This document shows positions 34,657 to 41,931 of a DNA stretch of 64,000 nt, piece after piece. This DNA is from Maricaulis sp. (GTDB lineage Bacteria > Pseudomonadota > Alphaproteobacteria > Caulobacterales > Maricaulaceae). The notes beneath the pieces are model-generated. The model had not been told where the DNA came from. It saw nothing but the letters and a program-made list of their open reading frames with translations, and made no database searches. The first letter of the stretch is position 1. Each line of letters starts with the position of its first letter. The stretch covers positions 1 through 64,000 of the forward strand of contig NZ_JAEPOL010000016.1 in the NCBI RefSeq assembly GCF_017642925.1, written 5' to 3'. The translations under genes were made by a program, and so were the position numbers.

Positions 34657-34712
34657 CCATGACCCGTCCCGTCCTCATCTGCGGCGCCGGGATTGCGGGG
34701 CTGTGGGCGGCG
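34657..34712 (+). repeat. 56-bp direct repeat, left copy (original nadB start)
   Basis: Identical over 56 bases to 35631-35686. Comprises CC followed by the first 18 codons of nadB. This copy keeps the AGGAGG ribosome site behind nadA, so it is probably the original nadB start position. Confidence 0.95.
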
Positions 34713-35636
34713 TTCCAGTTGACTCTGGCCACGCCAGCTCAGGCCTACGTCGCTCCGGCTGAACACTCCGTGCCGTCTGAAGCATCGTGTCCGCGGCATC
34801 CAGAAGATTCACGCCCGCAACCATCCGACTTCGACGAACTGTTCATCACTCTGCCAGAACTCGCACCGGTGCTGTCTGACGACAGCATCCATTGTCGACA
34901 TGTCGTCCTTCAGGGACACTTCCGCGCCGGACATCGCGACGGCTATGCCGGAAGCCTCTACTCGAGTGTCGCCGCAGCCTATGCGGACAGCCCGGCCCGC
35001 CCCGCGGACGTGGTCGCCGTTTTCGCCTTCGAGGATCCATTTCAAAGCTTCGCGTTGAACGGTGCGACGCTTACGCTGGCGGGGTATGCGCACCCGGTCT
35101 GCCTCCCGAACAGTTTGAACCCGGCGCCCCGCACGGCCCGGGACACGATCGGGTCATCGCATCTGCAATGCCGGGAGGGTGAACACCTCGAGTGGGGGCT
35201 GGAGCACCCGACTGTCGTCAGCGTCGACACGCTTCCCGGTCAGTTCCTGACGGGCGAATCCCGCCGGGATACCGTTGGTCAGCTGCGTCGAATTGAAATG
35301 ACGCCGAGTGCACAGCAGGAAATCGAGATCATCTGGTCCGACTTTGTCCTCGCCCTTCCTTCGTTCACAGATGATCAGACCCCAGCCTGGGATCATTTTC
35401 TCGCGCATTCGGAACTTTCTCCTCTCCGAACGCGCGAATTTGCTGCCGCCTCACAGAGCGTGGTTCTATTTGAGCCGCTTGCGCCAGGCGCAGACCCTGA
35501 CAGGACGATCACCTGTTTGTGCACAACAAGCGACTGCTCCGACAGTTGGCCACTCTTTGAAATCGATACCCGGTACGCATTCCGGGAGTTCGTTTGCATG
35601 GACCTGTATGGCTCTCCGACTGGAGAGCATCCATGA
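34659..35636 (+). CDS. Chimeric secreted protein with captured nadB leader
   Basis: 325 residues. Codons 1-18 (MTRPVLICGAGIAGLWAA) are identical in DNA to the start of nadB; from residue 19 the sequence is unrelated and begins FQLTLATPAQA, a textbook signal-peptidase site. Together they make a convincing Sec signal peptide (basic Arg3, hydrophobic core, AQA cut). The mature ~295 residues contain eight cysteines (SEASC, IHC, PVC, LQC, CLC, SDC, FVC), consistent with a disulfide-bonded exported protein. No family recognised. The DNA is visibly lower in GC than nadA and nadB. The stop (TGA) overlaps the nadB start (ATGA). Expression from the nad operon is expected; function unknown. Confidence 0.72.
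   Translation: MTRPVLICGAGIAGLWAAFQLTLATPAQAYVAPAEHSVPSEASCPRHPEDSRPQPSDFDELFITLPELAPVLSDDSIHCRHVVLQGHFRAGHRDGYAGSLYSSVAAAYADSPARPADVVAVFAFEDPFQSFALNGATLTLAGYAHPVCLPNSLNPAPRTARDTIGSSHLQCREGEHLEWGLEHPTVVSVDTLPGQFLTGESRRDTVGQLRRIEMTPSAQQEIEIIWSDFVLALPSFTDDQTPAWDHFLAHSELSPLRTREFAAASQSVVLFEPLAPGADPDRTITCLCTTSDCSDSWPLFEIDTRYAFREFVCMDLYGSPTGEHP
34713..35630 (+). other. 918-bp insert between nadA and nadB
   Basis: Unique DNA lying between the two 56-bp copies of the nadB start, giving a 974-bp duplication period. Two 60-base lines counted by hand (35341-35460) are 52% and 60% G+C, against 77% for one line inside nadB (35881-35940). No transposase, terminal inverted repeats or short target duplication are seen, so it is not a normal insertion sequence. 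Confidence 0.8.
35611..35628 (+). promoter_or_regulatory. Hairpin holding the nadB ribosome-binding site
   Basis: GCTCTCC-GACT-GGAGAGC is a perfect 7-bp stem with a four-base loop. Its right arm GGAGAG is the only Shine-Dalgarno candidate for nadB, whose ATG is at 35633. Ribosomes finishing the chimeric gene would open the stem and stop on the overlapping ATGA, so nadB translation is probably coupled to it. Confidence 0.7.
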
Positions 35637-35686
35637 CCCGTCCCGTCCTCATCTGCGGCGCCGGGATTGCGGGGCTGTGGGCGGCG
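35631..35686 (+). repeat. 56-bp direct repeat, right copy (current nadB start)
   Basis: Perfect copy of 34657-34712, including all wobble positions, which implies a recent event or ongoing conversion. Sequence before and after the 56 bases differs from the left copy. Confidence 0.95.
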
Positions 35687-37159
35687 CTGAAGCTGGCGCC
35701 GCGGCCAGTCGTGCTGCTAACCGGGGCGCCGCTGGGTGAAGGCGCAGCCTCCGGCTGGGCCCAGGGCGGAGTCGCGGCCGCGCTGGCGGACGATGACAGC
35801 GCCGCCCTGCACACCGCCGACACGGTCACCGCCGGTGCCGGACTGGTCGACGCGGATGCGGCACGGGCACTGGCCGAAGGTGCGGCGCAGGAAGTCCGCG
35901 AGCTTGCCGCCCTGGGCGCGCCTTTCGAGCGGCGGGGCGAGGCCTGGTCGCTCTCCCGCGAAGCCGCCCATGCCCGCCACCGGGTTGCCCGGGTGAAGGG
36001 CGACGGCGCCGGGGCCGCGATCATGTCCACCCTGATCGCCGCCGTGCGCCGGGCGCCGCACATCGAGATCCGCAATGGCTGGAAAGCCGCCGCCCTGCTG
36101 GGCGATGCTGCCGGCTGTACCGGCGTGCTGGCCCGCTCGCCGGACGGGCAAACCGAAGCGATCGAAGCCGGAGCCACCATCCTCGCCATGGGCGGGGCGG
36201 GCGGCCTGTTTGCACTCACCACCACACCGGCCGGCGCCCAGGGCCAGGCCATGGCGATGGCGGCACGCCTGGGCGCGGTGATCCAGGATCCGGAATTCGT
36301 CCAGTTTCACCCGACCGCCCTCAATGCCGGTCTCGATCCGGCACCGCTGTGCACCGAGGCCCTGCGCGGCGAAGGCGCGACCCTGGTCGACCGCACGGGC
36401 CACCGTTTCATGAAAGCCGTCCACGCCGATGCCGAACTCGCCCCGCGCGATGTCGTCGCCCGGGCGGTGCACCGGCAGAACCTCTCCGGCAAGGGCGCTT
36501 TCCTCGATTGCCGCACCGCGATCGGCGCGGCTTTCCCGGAGGAATTCCCTGCCGTTTTCGCGGCTTGCATGCAGGCCGGTATCGATCCGCGCCGCGAACT
36601 TATCCCCGTCGCCCCCACAGCCCATTATCATATGGGCGGAGTGATGACCGATATCGACGGAGCGACCAGCATCCCAGGCCTCTATGCCATCGGCGAATGC
36701 GCCTCGACGGGCCTGCACGGCGCCAACCGTCTCGCCTCCAACTCGCTGGCCGAGGGCCTGGTGAGTGCGGCACGGGTGGCCAGGGCTCTGCCGGAGCGCA
36801 AGTCCAGCGGCAATGCCGTTGCGCCGGCGCCGGACCTTCCGCCCGAACTTCCCGCCGACGCACTCGCGACACTCCGCGCCGCCATGAGCCGGGCCTGCGG
36901 TGTGGAGCGGAATGGTGGCGCTATGGTGCAGCTATGTGACCTCATTGATGGTCTTGTGCGCACACATGGTGACGCGGATGCATTGCTTGCGGCACGCTTC
37001 ATCGTCACCGGCGCCCTCAACCGGAATGAAAGCCGGGGCGGGCATTTCCGCACCGATTGCCCCGCCACCGACACCGTGGCACAGCATAGCCGGATGACCC
37101 TGGCCGACCTTGCCGCCAGCACCACCAGTCCGGCCCGCTACCGCGAACCTGCCGAATAG
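35633..37159 (+). CDS. nadB: L-aspartate oxidase
   Basis: 508 residues, full family length. FAD-binding GAGIAGLWAA at the N-terminus, SGWAQGGVAAAL, FVQFHPTAL, the catalytic-region PTAHYHMGGV and ANRLASNSLAEGLV are all present. It oxidises aspartate to iminoaspartate, which NadA uses. The gene is intact despite the insert: its start overlaps the stop of the chimeric gene and its ribosome site comes from the inserted DNA. nadC follows six bases after its stop. Confidence 0.95.
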   Translation: MTRPVLICGAGIAGLWAALKLAPRPVVLLTGAPLGEGAASGWAQGGVAAALADDDSAALHTADTVTAGAGLVDADAARALAEGAAQEVRELAALGAPFERRGEAWSLSREAAHARHRVARVKGDGAGAAIMSTLIAAVRRAPHIEIRNGWKAAALLGDAAGCTGVLARSPDGQTEAIEAGATILAMGGAGGLFALTTTPAGAQGQAMAMAARLGAVIQDPEFVQFHPTALNAGLDPAPLCTEALRGEGATLVDRTGHRFMKAVHADAELAPRDVVARAVHRQNLSGKGAFLDCRTAIGAAFPEEFPAVFAACMQAGIDPRRELIPVAPTAHYHMGGVMTDIDGATSIPGLYAIGECASTGLHGANRLASNSLAEGLVSAARVARALPERKSSGNAVAPAPDLPPELPADALATLRAAMSRACGVERNGGAMVQLCDLIDGLVRTHGDADALLAARFIVTGALNRNESRGGHFRTDCPATDTVAQHSRMTLADLAASTTSPARYREPAE

Positions 37160-37165
37160 GACGCC

Positions 37166-38014
37166 ATGCCCGTTTCTCCCCTGCCCCGCTTCGTCGTCAC
37201 CGACGCCGTCACCCGTGCCTTCGCCGAAGACCAGGGCGGCCGCGGCGACGTGACATCGCTGGCCTGCATCCCGGAAATCCAGGAGGCGAAATTCTATTTC
37301 GTCGCCCGCGAAGCCGGTGTGATCTGCGGCCTGCAGCCGGCCGTGGAGGCGATCTGGCAGATGGATCCGGACGCGCTGGTGAATGTCCAGGTGCGCGATG
37401 GCGACACCGTGAAGGCCGGCGACGTGCTCGCCGCCATCAACGGCCAGGCCCGTGCCCTGCTCTCGGCCGAGCGGATCGCCCTGAACTTCCTCGGCCGCAT
37501 GAGCGGCATCGCCAGTTTCACCCGCCGCTATGTCGATGCCGTCGCGGGGACGAAGGCCCGCATCGCCCACACCCGCAAGACCACGCCGGGCTTCCGCGCT
37601 TTCGAACTCCAGGCCGTCCAGGCCGGCGGCGGCGCGCTGCACCGCTACGGGCTGGATGACGCCATCCTGATCAAGGACAATCACGTCGCCGTCTGTGGCG
37701 GGGTCGCCGAGGCCGTGAAGGCCGCCCGCAACCATGCCGGCCACATGACCCGCGTCGCCGTGGAGATCGACCGGCTCGACCAGCTCGACGCCGCCATCAA
37801 TGCCGGTGCCGAAAGCGTATTGCTCGACAATTTCCCGCCCGACGATCTGCGGGCCGCCGTCGCGGCCGCCAGCGGCAAGGTCACGCTGGAGGCATCCGGC
37901 GGGGTCAATCTCGACACGGTGCGCGATATCGCGCAGACCGGTGTCGATGTAATCTCGGTGGGCGCGCTGACCCATTCGGCGCCCAATTTCGACATCGGCC
38001 TGGACGAGGCCTGA
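37166..38014 (+). CDS. nadC: Nicotinate-nucleotide pyrophosphorylase (carboxylating)
   Basis: 282 residues. Shows EDQGGRGDVTS near the N-terminus, ALNFLGRMSGIAS, the phosphoribosyl-site IAHTRKTTPGFR and LIKDNHVA, all NadC hallmarks. It converts quinolinate and PRPP to nicotinate mononucleotide, third step of the pathway. Six bases behind nadB, so co-transcribed. Confidence 0.96.
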   Translation: MPVSPLPRFVVTDAVTRAFAEDQGGRGDVTSLACIPEIQEAKFYFVAREAGVICGLQPAVEAIWQMDPDALVNVQVRDGDTVKAGDVLAAINGQARALLSAERIALNFLGRMSGIASFTRRYVDAVAGTKARIAHTRKTTPGFRAFELQAVQAGGGALHRYGLDDAILIKDNHVAVCGGVAEAVKAARNHAGHMTRVAVEIDRLDQLDAAINAGAESVLLDNFPPDDLRAAVAAASGKVTLEASGGVNLDTVRDIAQTGVDVISVGALTHSAPNFDIGLDEA

Positions 38015-38028
38015 GGGGAGCAAAACGC

Positions 38029-38421
38029 ATGTTCAATCACATCATGGTCGGCGCCAGCGATATCGAGCGCTCGAAAACCTTCTACGATGCGGTCCTGGGC
38101 ACGCTGGGTGCCGGCGAGGCCGTGCGCAATGAAGCGCCGACGGGGCATGTGCGCTATTTCTACCGGCATGACGGCAACACGTTCGGCATTTCCGAGCCGA
38201 TCAATGGCGAGGCCGCCTGCGGTGCCAATGGCGGCACGATCGGCTTCAAGTGCACTTCGCCCGAGCAGGTGAAGGCCTTCCACGATGCCGGTATCGCGAA
38301 TGGCGGCACCTCGATCGAGGACGCGCCCGGCCTTCGCGAAACCAGTATGGGCCCGATGCACCTGGCCTATGTCCGCGACCCCGACGGCAACAAGCTGTGC
38401 GCCATCCACCGGGTGAAGTAG
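38029..38421 (+). CDS. VOC (glyoxalase/bleomycin-resistance-like) family protein
   Basis: 130 residues. FNHIMVGASDIERSKTFYDAVLGTLG and MGPMHLAYVRDPDGNKLCAIHR are the two halves of a vicinal-oxygen-chelate domain; the first His and late Glu-like ligands suggest a metal site but the enzyme activity cannot be named. AGGGGAG precedes the ATG. It is 14 bases behind nadC and probably the last gene of that transcript. Confidence 0.88.
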   Translation: MFNHIMVGASDIERSKTFYDAVLGTLGAGEAVRNEAPTGHVRYFYRHDGNTFGISEPINGEAACGANGGTIGFKCTSPEQVKAFHDAGIANGGTSIEDAPGLRETSMGPMHLAYVRDPDGNKLCAIHRVK

Positions 38422-38499
38422 GGAGGGCCGGGCGTCACGTCTTTTGCGGGTTCCGGCGGCGTGATACACTTCATCAAAGCTGATTACAAAGCCGGGATT

Positions 38500-38745
38500 A
38501 TGAAAAATATCTCCATCCGCATCGACGATGCCGCCATCGACAAGCTCGACACCCTGGCAAAGGCGCAGGACCGGTCCCGCAACTGGGTCGTCAAGGAAGC
38601 CCTGCAACAATATTTCGATCGTCAGGACTGGATGGTTGAAGCCATCCGGGACGGTATCCGCGATGCCGATGCCGGCAAGACCGTGCCGCATGACCAGGTC
38701 GTCGCAGAGATCGACACGCTGATCGAGGCGGCCCGCAAGGCATGA
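38500..38745 (+). CDS. parD: Ribbon-helix-helix antitoxin (ParD/CopG-like)
   Basis: 81 residues. KNISIRIDDAAIDKLDTLAKAQDRSRNWVVKEALQQYFDRQ is a CopG/ParD ribbon-helix-helix domain, followed by a toxin-binding tail (HDQVVAEIDTLIEAARKA). The ATG at 38500 is preferred over an in-frame GTG at 38461, whose extension is unlike the family. Ribosome site weak. It overlaps the toxin gene by four bases (ATGA). Confidence 0.87.
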   Translation: MKNISIRIDDAAIDKLDTLAKAQDRSRNWVVKEALQQYFDRQDWMVEAIRDGIRDADAGKTVPHDQVVAEIDTLIEAARKA

Positions 38746-39017
38746 CGATCGCTTGGTCCGTCCGCGCGAAAGACGACCTGATTGCCATTTTCACCCGGAT
38801 CGCCGCCGACAATATCGACGCCGCCACCCGTCTTCGCGATCACATGTTCAAAGCCGTCGGCATGCTGGGTACTTACCCGTCGATGGGCCGCACCGGGCGT
38901 GTCGCATCAACGCGGGAACTGGCCCTGCCGGGAACGGCCTATCTCATCATCTACCGGCAGAACGGCGACGGCATCGAGATCCTGCGCATCCTTCACGGTG
39001 CCCGCGACTGGCCGTGA
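38742..39017 (+). CDS. parE: ParE/RelE-type toxin
   Basis: 91 residues. TIAWSVRAKDDLIAIFTRIAADNIDAATRL and LPGTAYLIIYRQNGDGIEILRILHGARDWP are the conserved ends of the ParE/RelE fold, including the C-terminal Arg-Asp-Trp-Pro. By relation to ParE it may block DNA gyrase; RelE-like mRNA cleavage is the alternative. Starts inside the antitoxin stop, typical of a co-translated module. Second toxin-antitoxin pair in the window. Confidence 0.9.
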   Translation: MTIAWSVRAKDDLIAIFTRIAADNIDAATRLRDHMFKAVGMLGTYPSMGRTGRVASTRELALPGTAYLIIYRQNGDGIEILRILHGARDWP

Positions 39018-39020
39018 CCG

Positions 39021-39575
39021 CTAGTCCAGCACCGCCGCGCCGGCTGCGCCCTTGGTGCGGATCTCGTCGTCGGTGAGACCGCAGATCTCGTGCGGGAAGA
39101 CCAGCCAGTCATCGGTTTCCTCGACGAAGAAGTCCGGCTTGCCGCCGGTGCGGTTCCGGGCCGGCTTGTAGTAGACCGTGGCCACTTTCACCTCGCCGGG
39201 ATAATTGCGGCGGCACTTCTCCTGCAGAACACGCTGCAGGGCCTCGATCGAGCGGCCGCTGTCGAAGACATCGTCGACGATAAGCAGACGGTCCTCCGCA
39301 TTCAGCGTGTCGACCAGATAGCCCTCGCCGAACACGCGCACGACCGGCGCCTGCCGGTCGATTCCGGTATAAGAGGCCGTCCGCACGGCGATGTGCTGGG
39401 TCTCCAGCCCCCGGTATTCGAGATATTCCTGCACCGCGATGCCGACCGGCGCACCGCCCCGCCAGACGGCGACGATATGGGTCGGCCGGAAGCCGGCATC
39501 GTGAATCTGGCGCGCCAGACGGATACTGTCGACCAGCAGCCCGTCGGCAGAGATGAAGCGCTTGTCCTGGACCAT
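39021..39575 (-). CDS. Phosphoribosyltransferase (Hpt/Gpt-like)
   Basis: 184 residues. The PRPP motif LLIVDDVFDSGRSIEAL and THIVAVWRGGAPVGIAVQEYL near the N-terminus define a type I phosphoribosyltransferase similar to hypoxanthine/xanthine PRTases; DDWLVFPHEI contributes the base-binding region. Probable purine salvage in the cytoplasm. Exact base specificity is not clear. It ends three bases from the parE stop (convergent) and is divergent from the esterase gene. Confidence 0.83.
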   Translation of the reverse strand: MVQDKRFISADGLLVDSIRLARQIHDAGFRPTHIVAVWRGGAPVGIAVQEYLEYRGLETQHIAVRTASYTGIDRQAPVVRVFGEGYLVDTLNAEDRLLIVDDVFDSGRSIEALQRVLQEKCRRNYPGEVKVATVYYKPARNRTGGKPDFFVEETDDWLVFPHEICGLTDDEIRTKGAAGAAVLD

Positions 39576-39667
39576 GCAGCAGGATCACCCGCTTCGCGCT
39601 GCATCTCAAGCACTTGCCCGCGAGGACATGCACTCTAGTGTGGCCGCGCAAGCCAATGGGGAAAGCC

Positions 39668-40678
39668 ATGCGCCGAGAACGTCACCTGCCGGCCGGAACG
39701 GTCACCACGCACTTTGTGAAGAGCGAAGCGATCGCCAACAACATGCTCGGCGAGGACCTGACGCGGCGGATCGATGTCTACATCCCGCACGGCCACGATC
39801 CGGCCTGTCTGCCCCTGCTCGTCGATCTGGTCGGCTTCACCGGCGGCGGCCCGGCCCACACCAACTGGAAAAGCTTCGGGGAAAGCGCCCCCAGCCGCGC
39901 CCAGCGCCTGATCGATGCCGGCGAGATGAAACCCTGCGTCATCGCCTTCCCGGACTGTTTCACCCGCCTGGGCGGCAATCAGTACGTCAACTCTGCGGCC
40001 ATGGGGAATTGGGACGATTTCCTGCTGCAGGAGGCCGTGCCGTTCATTGAGCAGACCTTCGGCTGCGGCGGCCCGGGCCGGCGCGGCGTGTTCGGCAAGA
40101 GCTCCGGCGGTTATGGCGCCATGGTCCACGCCCAGCTGCACCCCGATTTCTGGTCAGCCGCAGCCTGCCATTCCGGCGATATGGGGTTCGATCTGATGTT
40201 CGCCGCCGACTTTGCCTTCACCCTGCGGCGCCTCGCCAAGCATGGCGGCAATATCCAGGATTTCGTGGAGGCTTTCGAAGCCTCCGACAAGGTCAATGGC
40301 GACGATCTGCACGCCATGATGACCCTGGCCATGGGCGCGACCTACGACCCCGATCCCGACGCCTTCCTGGGCATCCGCCTGCCGGTGACAACCGACACCT
40401 GCGAACGCATTCCCGAGCGCTGGGCCGAGTGGATGAAATGGGATCCGCTGGAAATGCTCGACGCCCATGCCGAGGGGCTGAAATCCCTGAAGGGCCTGTT
40501 CATCGATTGCGGCGATGTCGACCAGTACAATCTGGTCTATGGCGCGCGCCGCATGAACAAGGCGCTCGCCGCCCGCGGCATCGACCATGTCTATGAGGAG
40601 TTCCCGGACAACCACTCCTCGATCGACTACCGCATGGACCGCTCCCTGCCCTTCCTGGCAGACCGTCTCAGCGCCTAA
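39668..40678 (+). CDS. Esterase-family alpha/beta hydrolase
   Basis: 336 residues. RIDVYIPHGHDPACLPLLVDLVGFTGGGP, the nucleophile GVFGKSSGGYGAM and the late His in FPDNHSSIDYR identify an esterase-D/enterochelin-esterase-like hydrolase. No signal peptide at the chosen start (ATG 39668 with GGGGAAA); an in-frame ATG at 39614 gives an unlikely N-terminus. Substrate unknown. Confidence 0.83.
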   Translation: MRRERHLPAGTVTTHFVKSEAIANNMLGEDLTRRIDVYIPHGHDPACLPLLVDLVGFTGGGPAHTNWKSFGESAPSRAQRLIDAGEMKPCVIAFPDCFTRLGGNQYVNSAAMGNWDDFLLQEAVPFIEQTFGCGGPGRRGVFGKSSGGYGAMVHAQLHPDFWSAAACHSGDMGFDLMFAADFAFTLRRLAKHGGNIQDFVEAFEASDKVNGDDLHAMMTLAMGATYDPDPDAFLGIRLPVTTDTCERIPERWAEWMKWDPLEMLDAHAEGLKSLKGLFIDCGDVDQYNLVYGARRMNKALAARGIDHVYEEFPDNHSSIDYRMDRSLPFLADRLSA

Positions 40679-40684
40679 CGCGGC

Positions 40685-41332
40685 TCAGGCCGGAACCTTG
40701 ATGGTCTCGGTCTTGCCGCCGGTGACCGAATTCCACGCCGCCGTGAACGCGGTCGCCACGAGGGCGATCAGCACACGGGCGATGATGGTGAAGAAGAGCA
40801 GCAGGATCTTGTCGTCCGACACGGCAAACCGTACGCCGGAGCGCCAGCGTCCGGCCAGCGGCAGATGCGCAAGCTGATCTTCCACCCAGTCGGCCATATC
40901 GAGCATGGAATGCAGCACATGCTCCATGGTCAGTGCGATAAAGGCCAGCATCAGTATGGCCACGACGAAAGACAGGAAGAGCGTGGCGATCATCGAGGAG
41001 ATGCGGCTGATGAAGGGCGGCTCGGCCACACGGACTTTCGCGACCCGGGTCGCGGCCGTGAAAGCCGTGCCGAAAATCGCCAGAATGAAGCGCGCGATGA
41101 CCGTGAAGATCAGCAGGACGATCTTGTCGTCGCTGGCATAGATGCGCACGAGATTGTTGTACTGCTCGGGAATGGGAATGGCCGACACGCCGTCCTCGAC
41201 GAGATCGGCGCCATCCTGCACCCAGCCCAGCCATTCAGGCAGGTAGAACCAGAGCAGGACGAGCATGCCCATGGCCATGAGCATGGACACGAACAGCGTC
41301 GCCGAAATCTTGGACAGACGTGCGAACAGCAT
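40685..41332 (-). CDS. Membrane protein with internal duplication
   Basis: 215 residues with four membrane helices in two matching halves. Each half has a helix, an amphipathic stretch, then a closely repeated block: IYASDDKIVLLIFTVIARF in the first and FAVSDDKILLLFFTIIARV in the second, each ending GTAFTAA or ATAFTAA. No family recognised. It is convergent with the esterase gene, six bases apart, and 98 bases downstream of the response regulator on the same strand. Confidence 0.72.
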   Translation of the reverse strand: MLFARLSKISATLFVSMLMAMGMLVLLWFYLPEWLGWVQDGADLVEDGVSAIPIPEQYNNLVRIYASDDKIVLLIFTVIARFILAIFGTAFTAATRVAKVRVAEPPFISRISSMIATLFLSFVVAILMLAFIALTMEHVLHSMLDMADWVEDQLAHLPLAGRWRSGVRFAVSDDKILLLFFTIIARVLIALVATAFTAAWNSVTGGKTETIKVPA

Positions 41333-41430
41333 GGAATTCCCCTCCCCCGAAGGCCGCCAGGAGGGACACTAGACAATAATTGCGTCGAAGTCGCGACCGC
41401 TCGCGCGAAAGGCGATTCGCCTGAGCGGCG

Positions 41431-41913
41431 CTATTCCTCGTCGTCCAGGTCCTCGGCCGGGCCTTCCGCCGACGGCACCTCGACAATCTGCACCCAGTAT
41501 TCGCCGATCGAGTTCACCACCCGCATCAGCCGGTCGAGCGAGATCGGCTTGACGATATAGGACGACGCCCCCAGCCCGTAGCTGGACAGGATATCGTCCT
41601 CATCCTTCGAGGTCGTCAGGACGATGATCGGGATGTGCCGCAGCTCATTGTCATTCTTGATCTCTTCCAGCGCCTCACGCCCGTCCTTGAGCGGCATGTT
41701 GAGGTCCAGCAGGATGATCCCCGGATAGGGCGTACCCTCCAGGTTCGCATAAGCGCCGCGGCGCTTGAGATAATCGACAAGCTGTTCGCCATTCTCGAGG
41801 AATTCCAGTGGATTGCGCAAGCGCACTTCCTCGCAGGCTTCCTTGAAGAGCAGACGATCATCCGGATCGTCGTCGACCATGAGAATGGTGAAAAGCCGGT
41901 TGTCCTGGCTCAT
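41431..41913 (-). CDS. Single-domain (Rcp1-like) response regulator
   Basis: 160 residues, receiver domain only. TILMVDDDPDDRLLF gives the acidic pocket, ILLDLNMPLKDG the phosphorylated Asp (near residue 70), LTTSKDEDD the Thr, and SSYIVKPI the Lys. The spacing and the long loop before the Asp fit the Rcp1 group that partners phytochrome-type kinases. It follows two histidine kinase genes on the same strand and likely takes phosphate from one or both. No DNA-binding output. Confidence 0.9.
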   Translation of the reverse strand: MSQDNRLFTILMVDDDPDDRLLFKEACEEVRLRNPLEFLENGEQLVDYLKRRGAYANLEGTPYPGIILLDLNMPLKDGREALEEIKNDNELRHIPIIVLTTSKDEDDILSSYGLGASSYIVKPISLDRLMRVVNSIGEYWVQIVEVPSAEGPAEDLDDEE

Positions 41914-41931
41914 GATGAAAGCCTCGTCGAA

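Noticed and set aside
34713-35630. Insertion sequence or transposon in nadB
   Set aside because: No transposase, no terminal inverted repeats, and a 56-bp duplication that is too long for ordinary transposition.
34659-35636. Reading the inserted gene as a broken or frameshifted nadB copy
   Set aside because: Only the first 18 codons match nadB; the remaining 307 residues have no likeness to aspartate oxidase, and a complete nadB follows.
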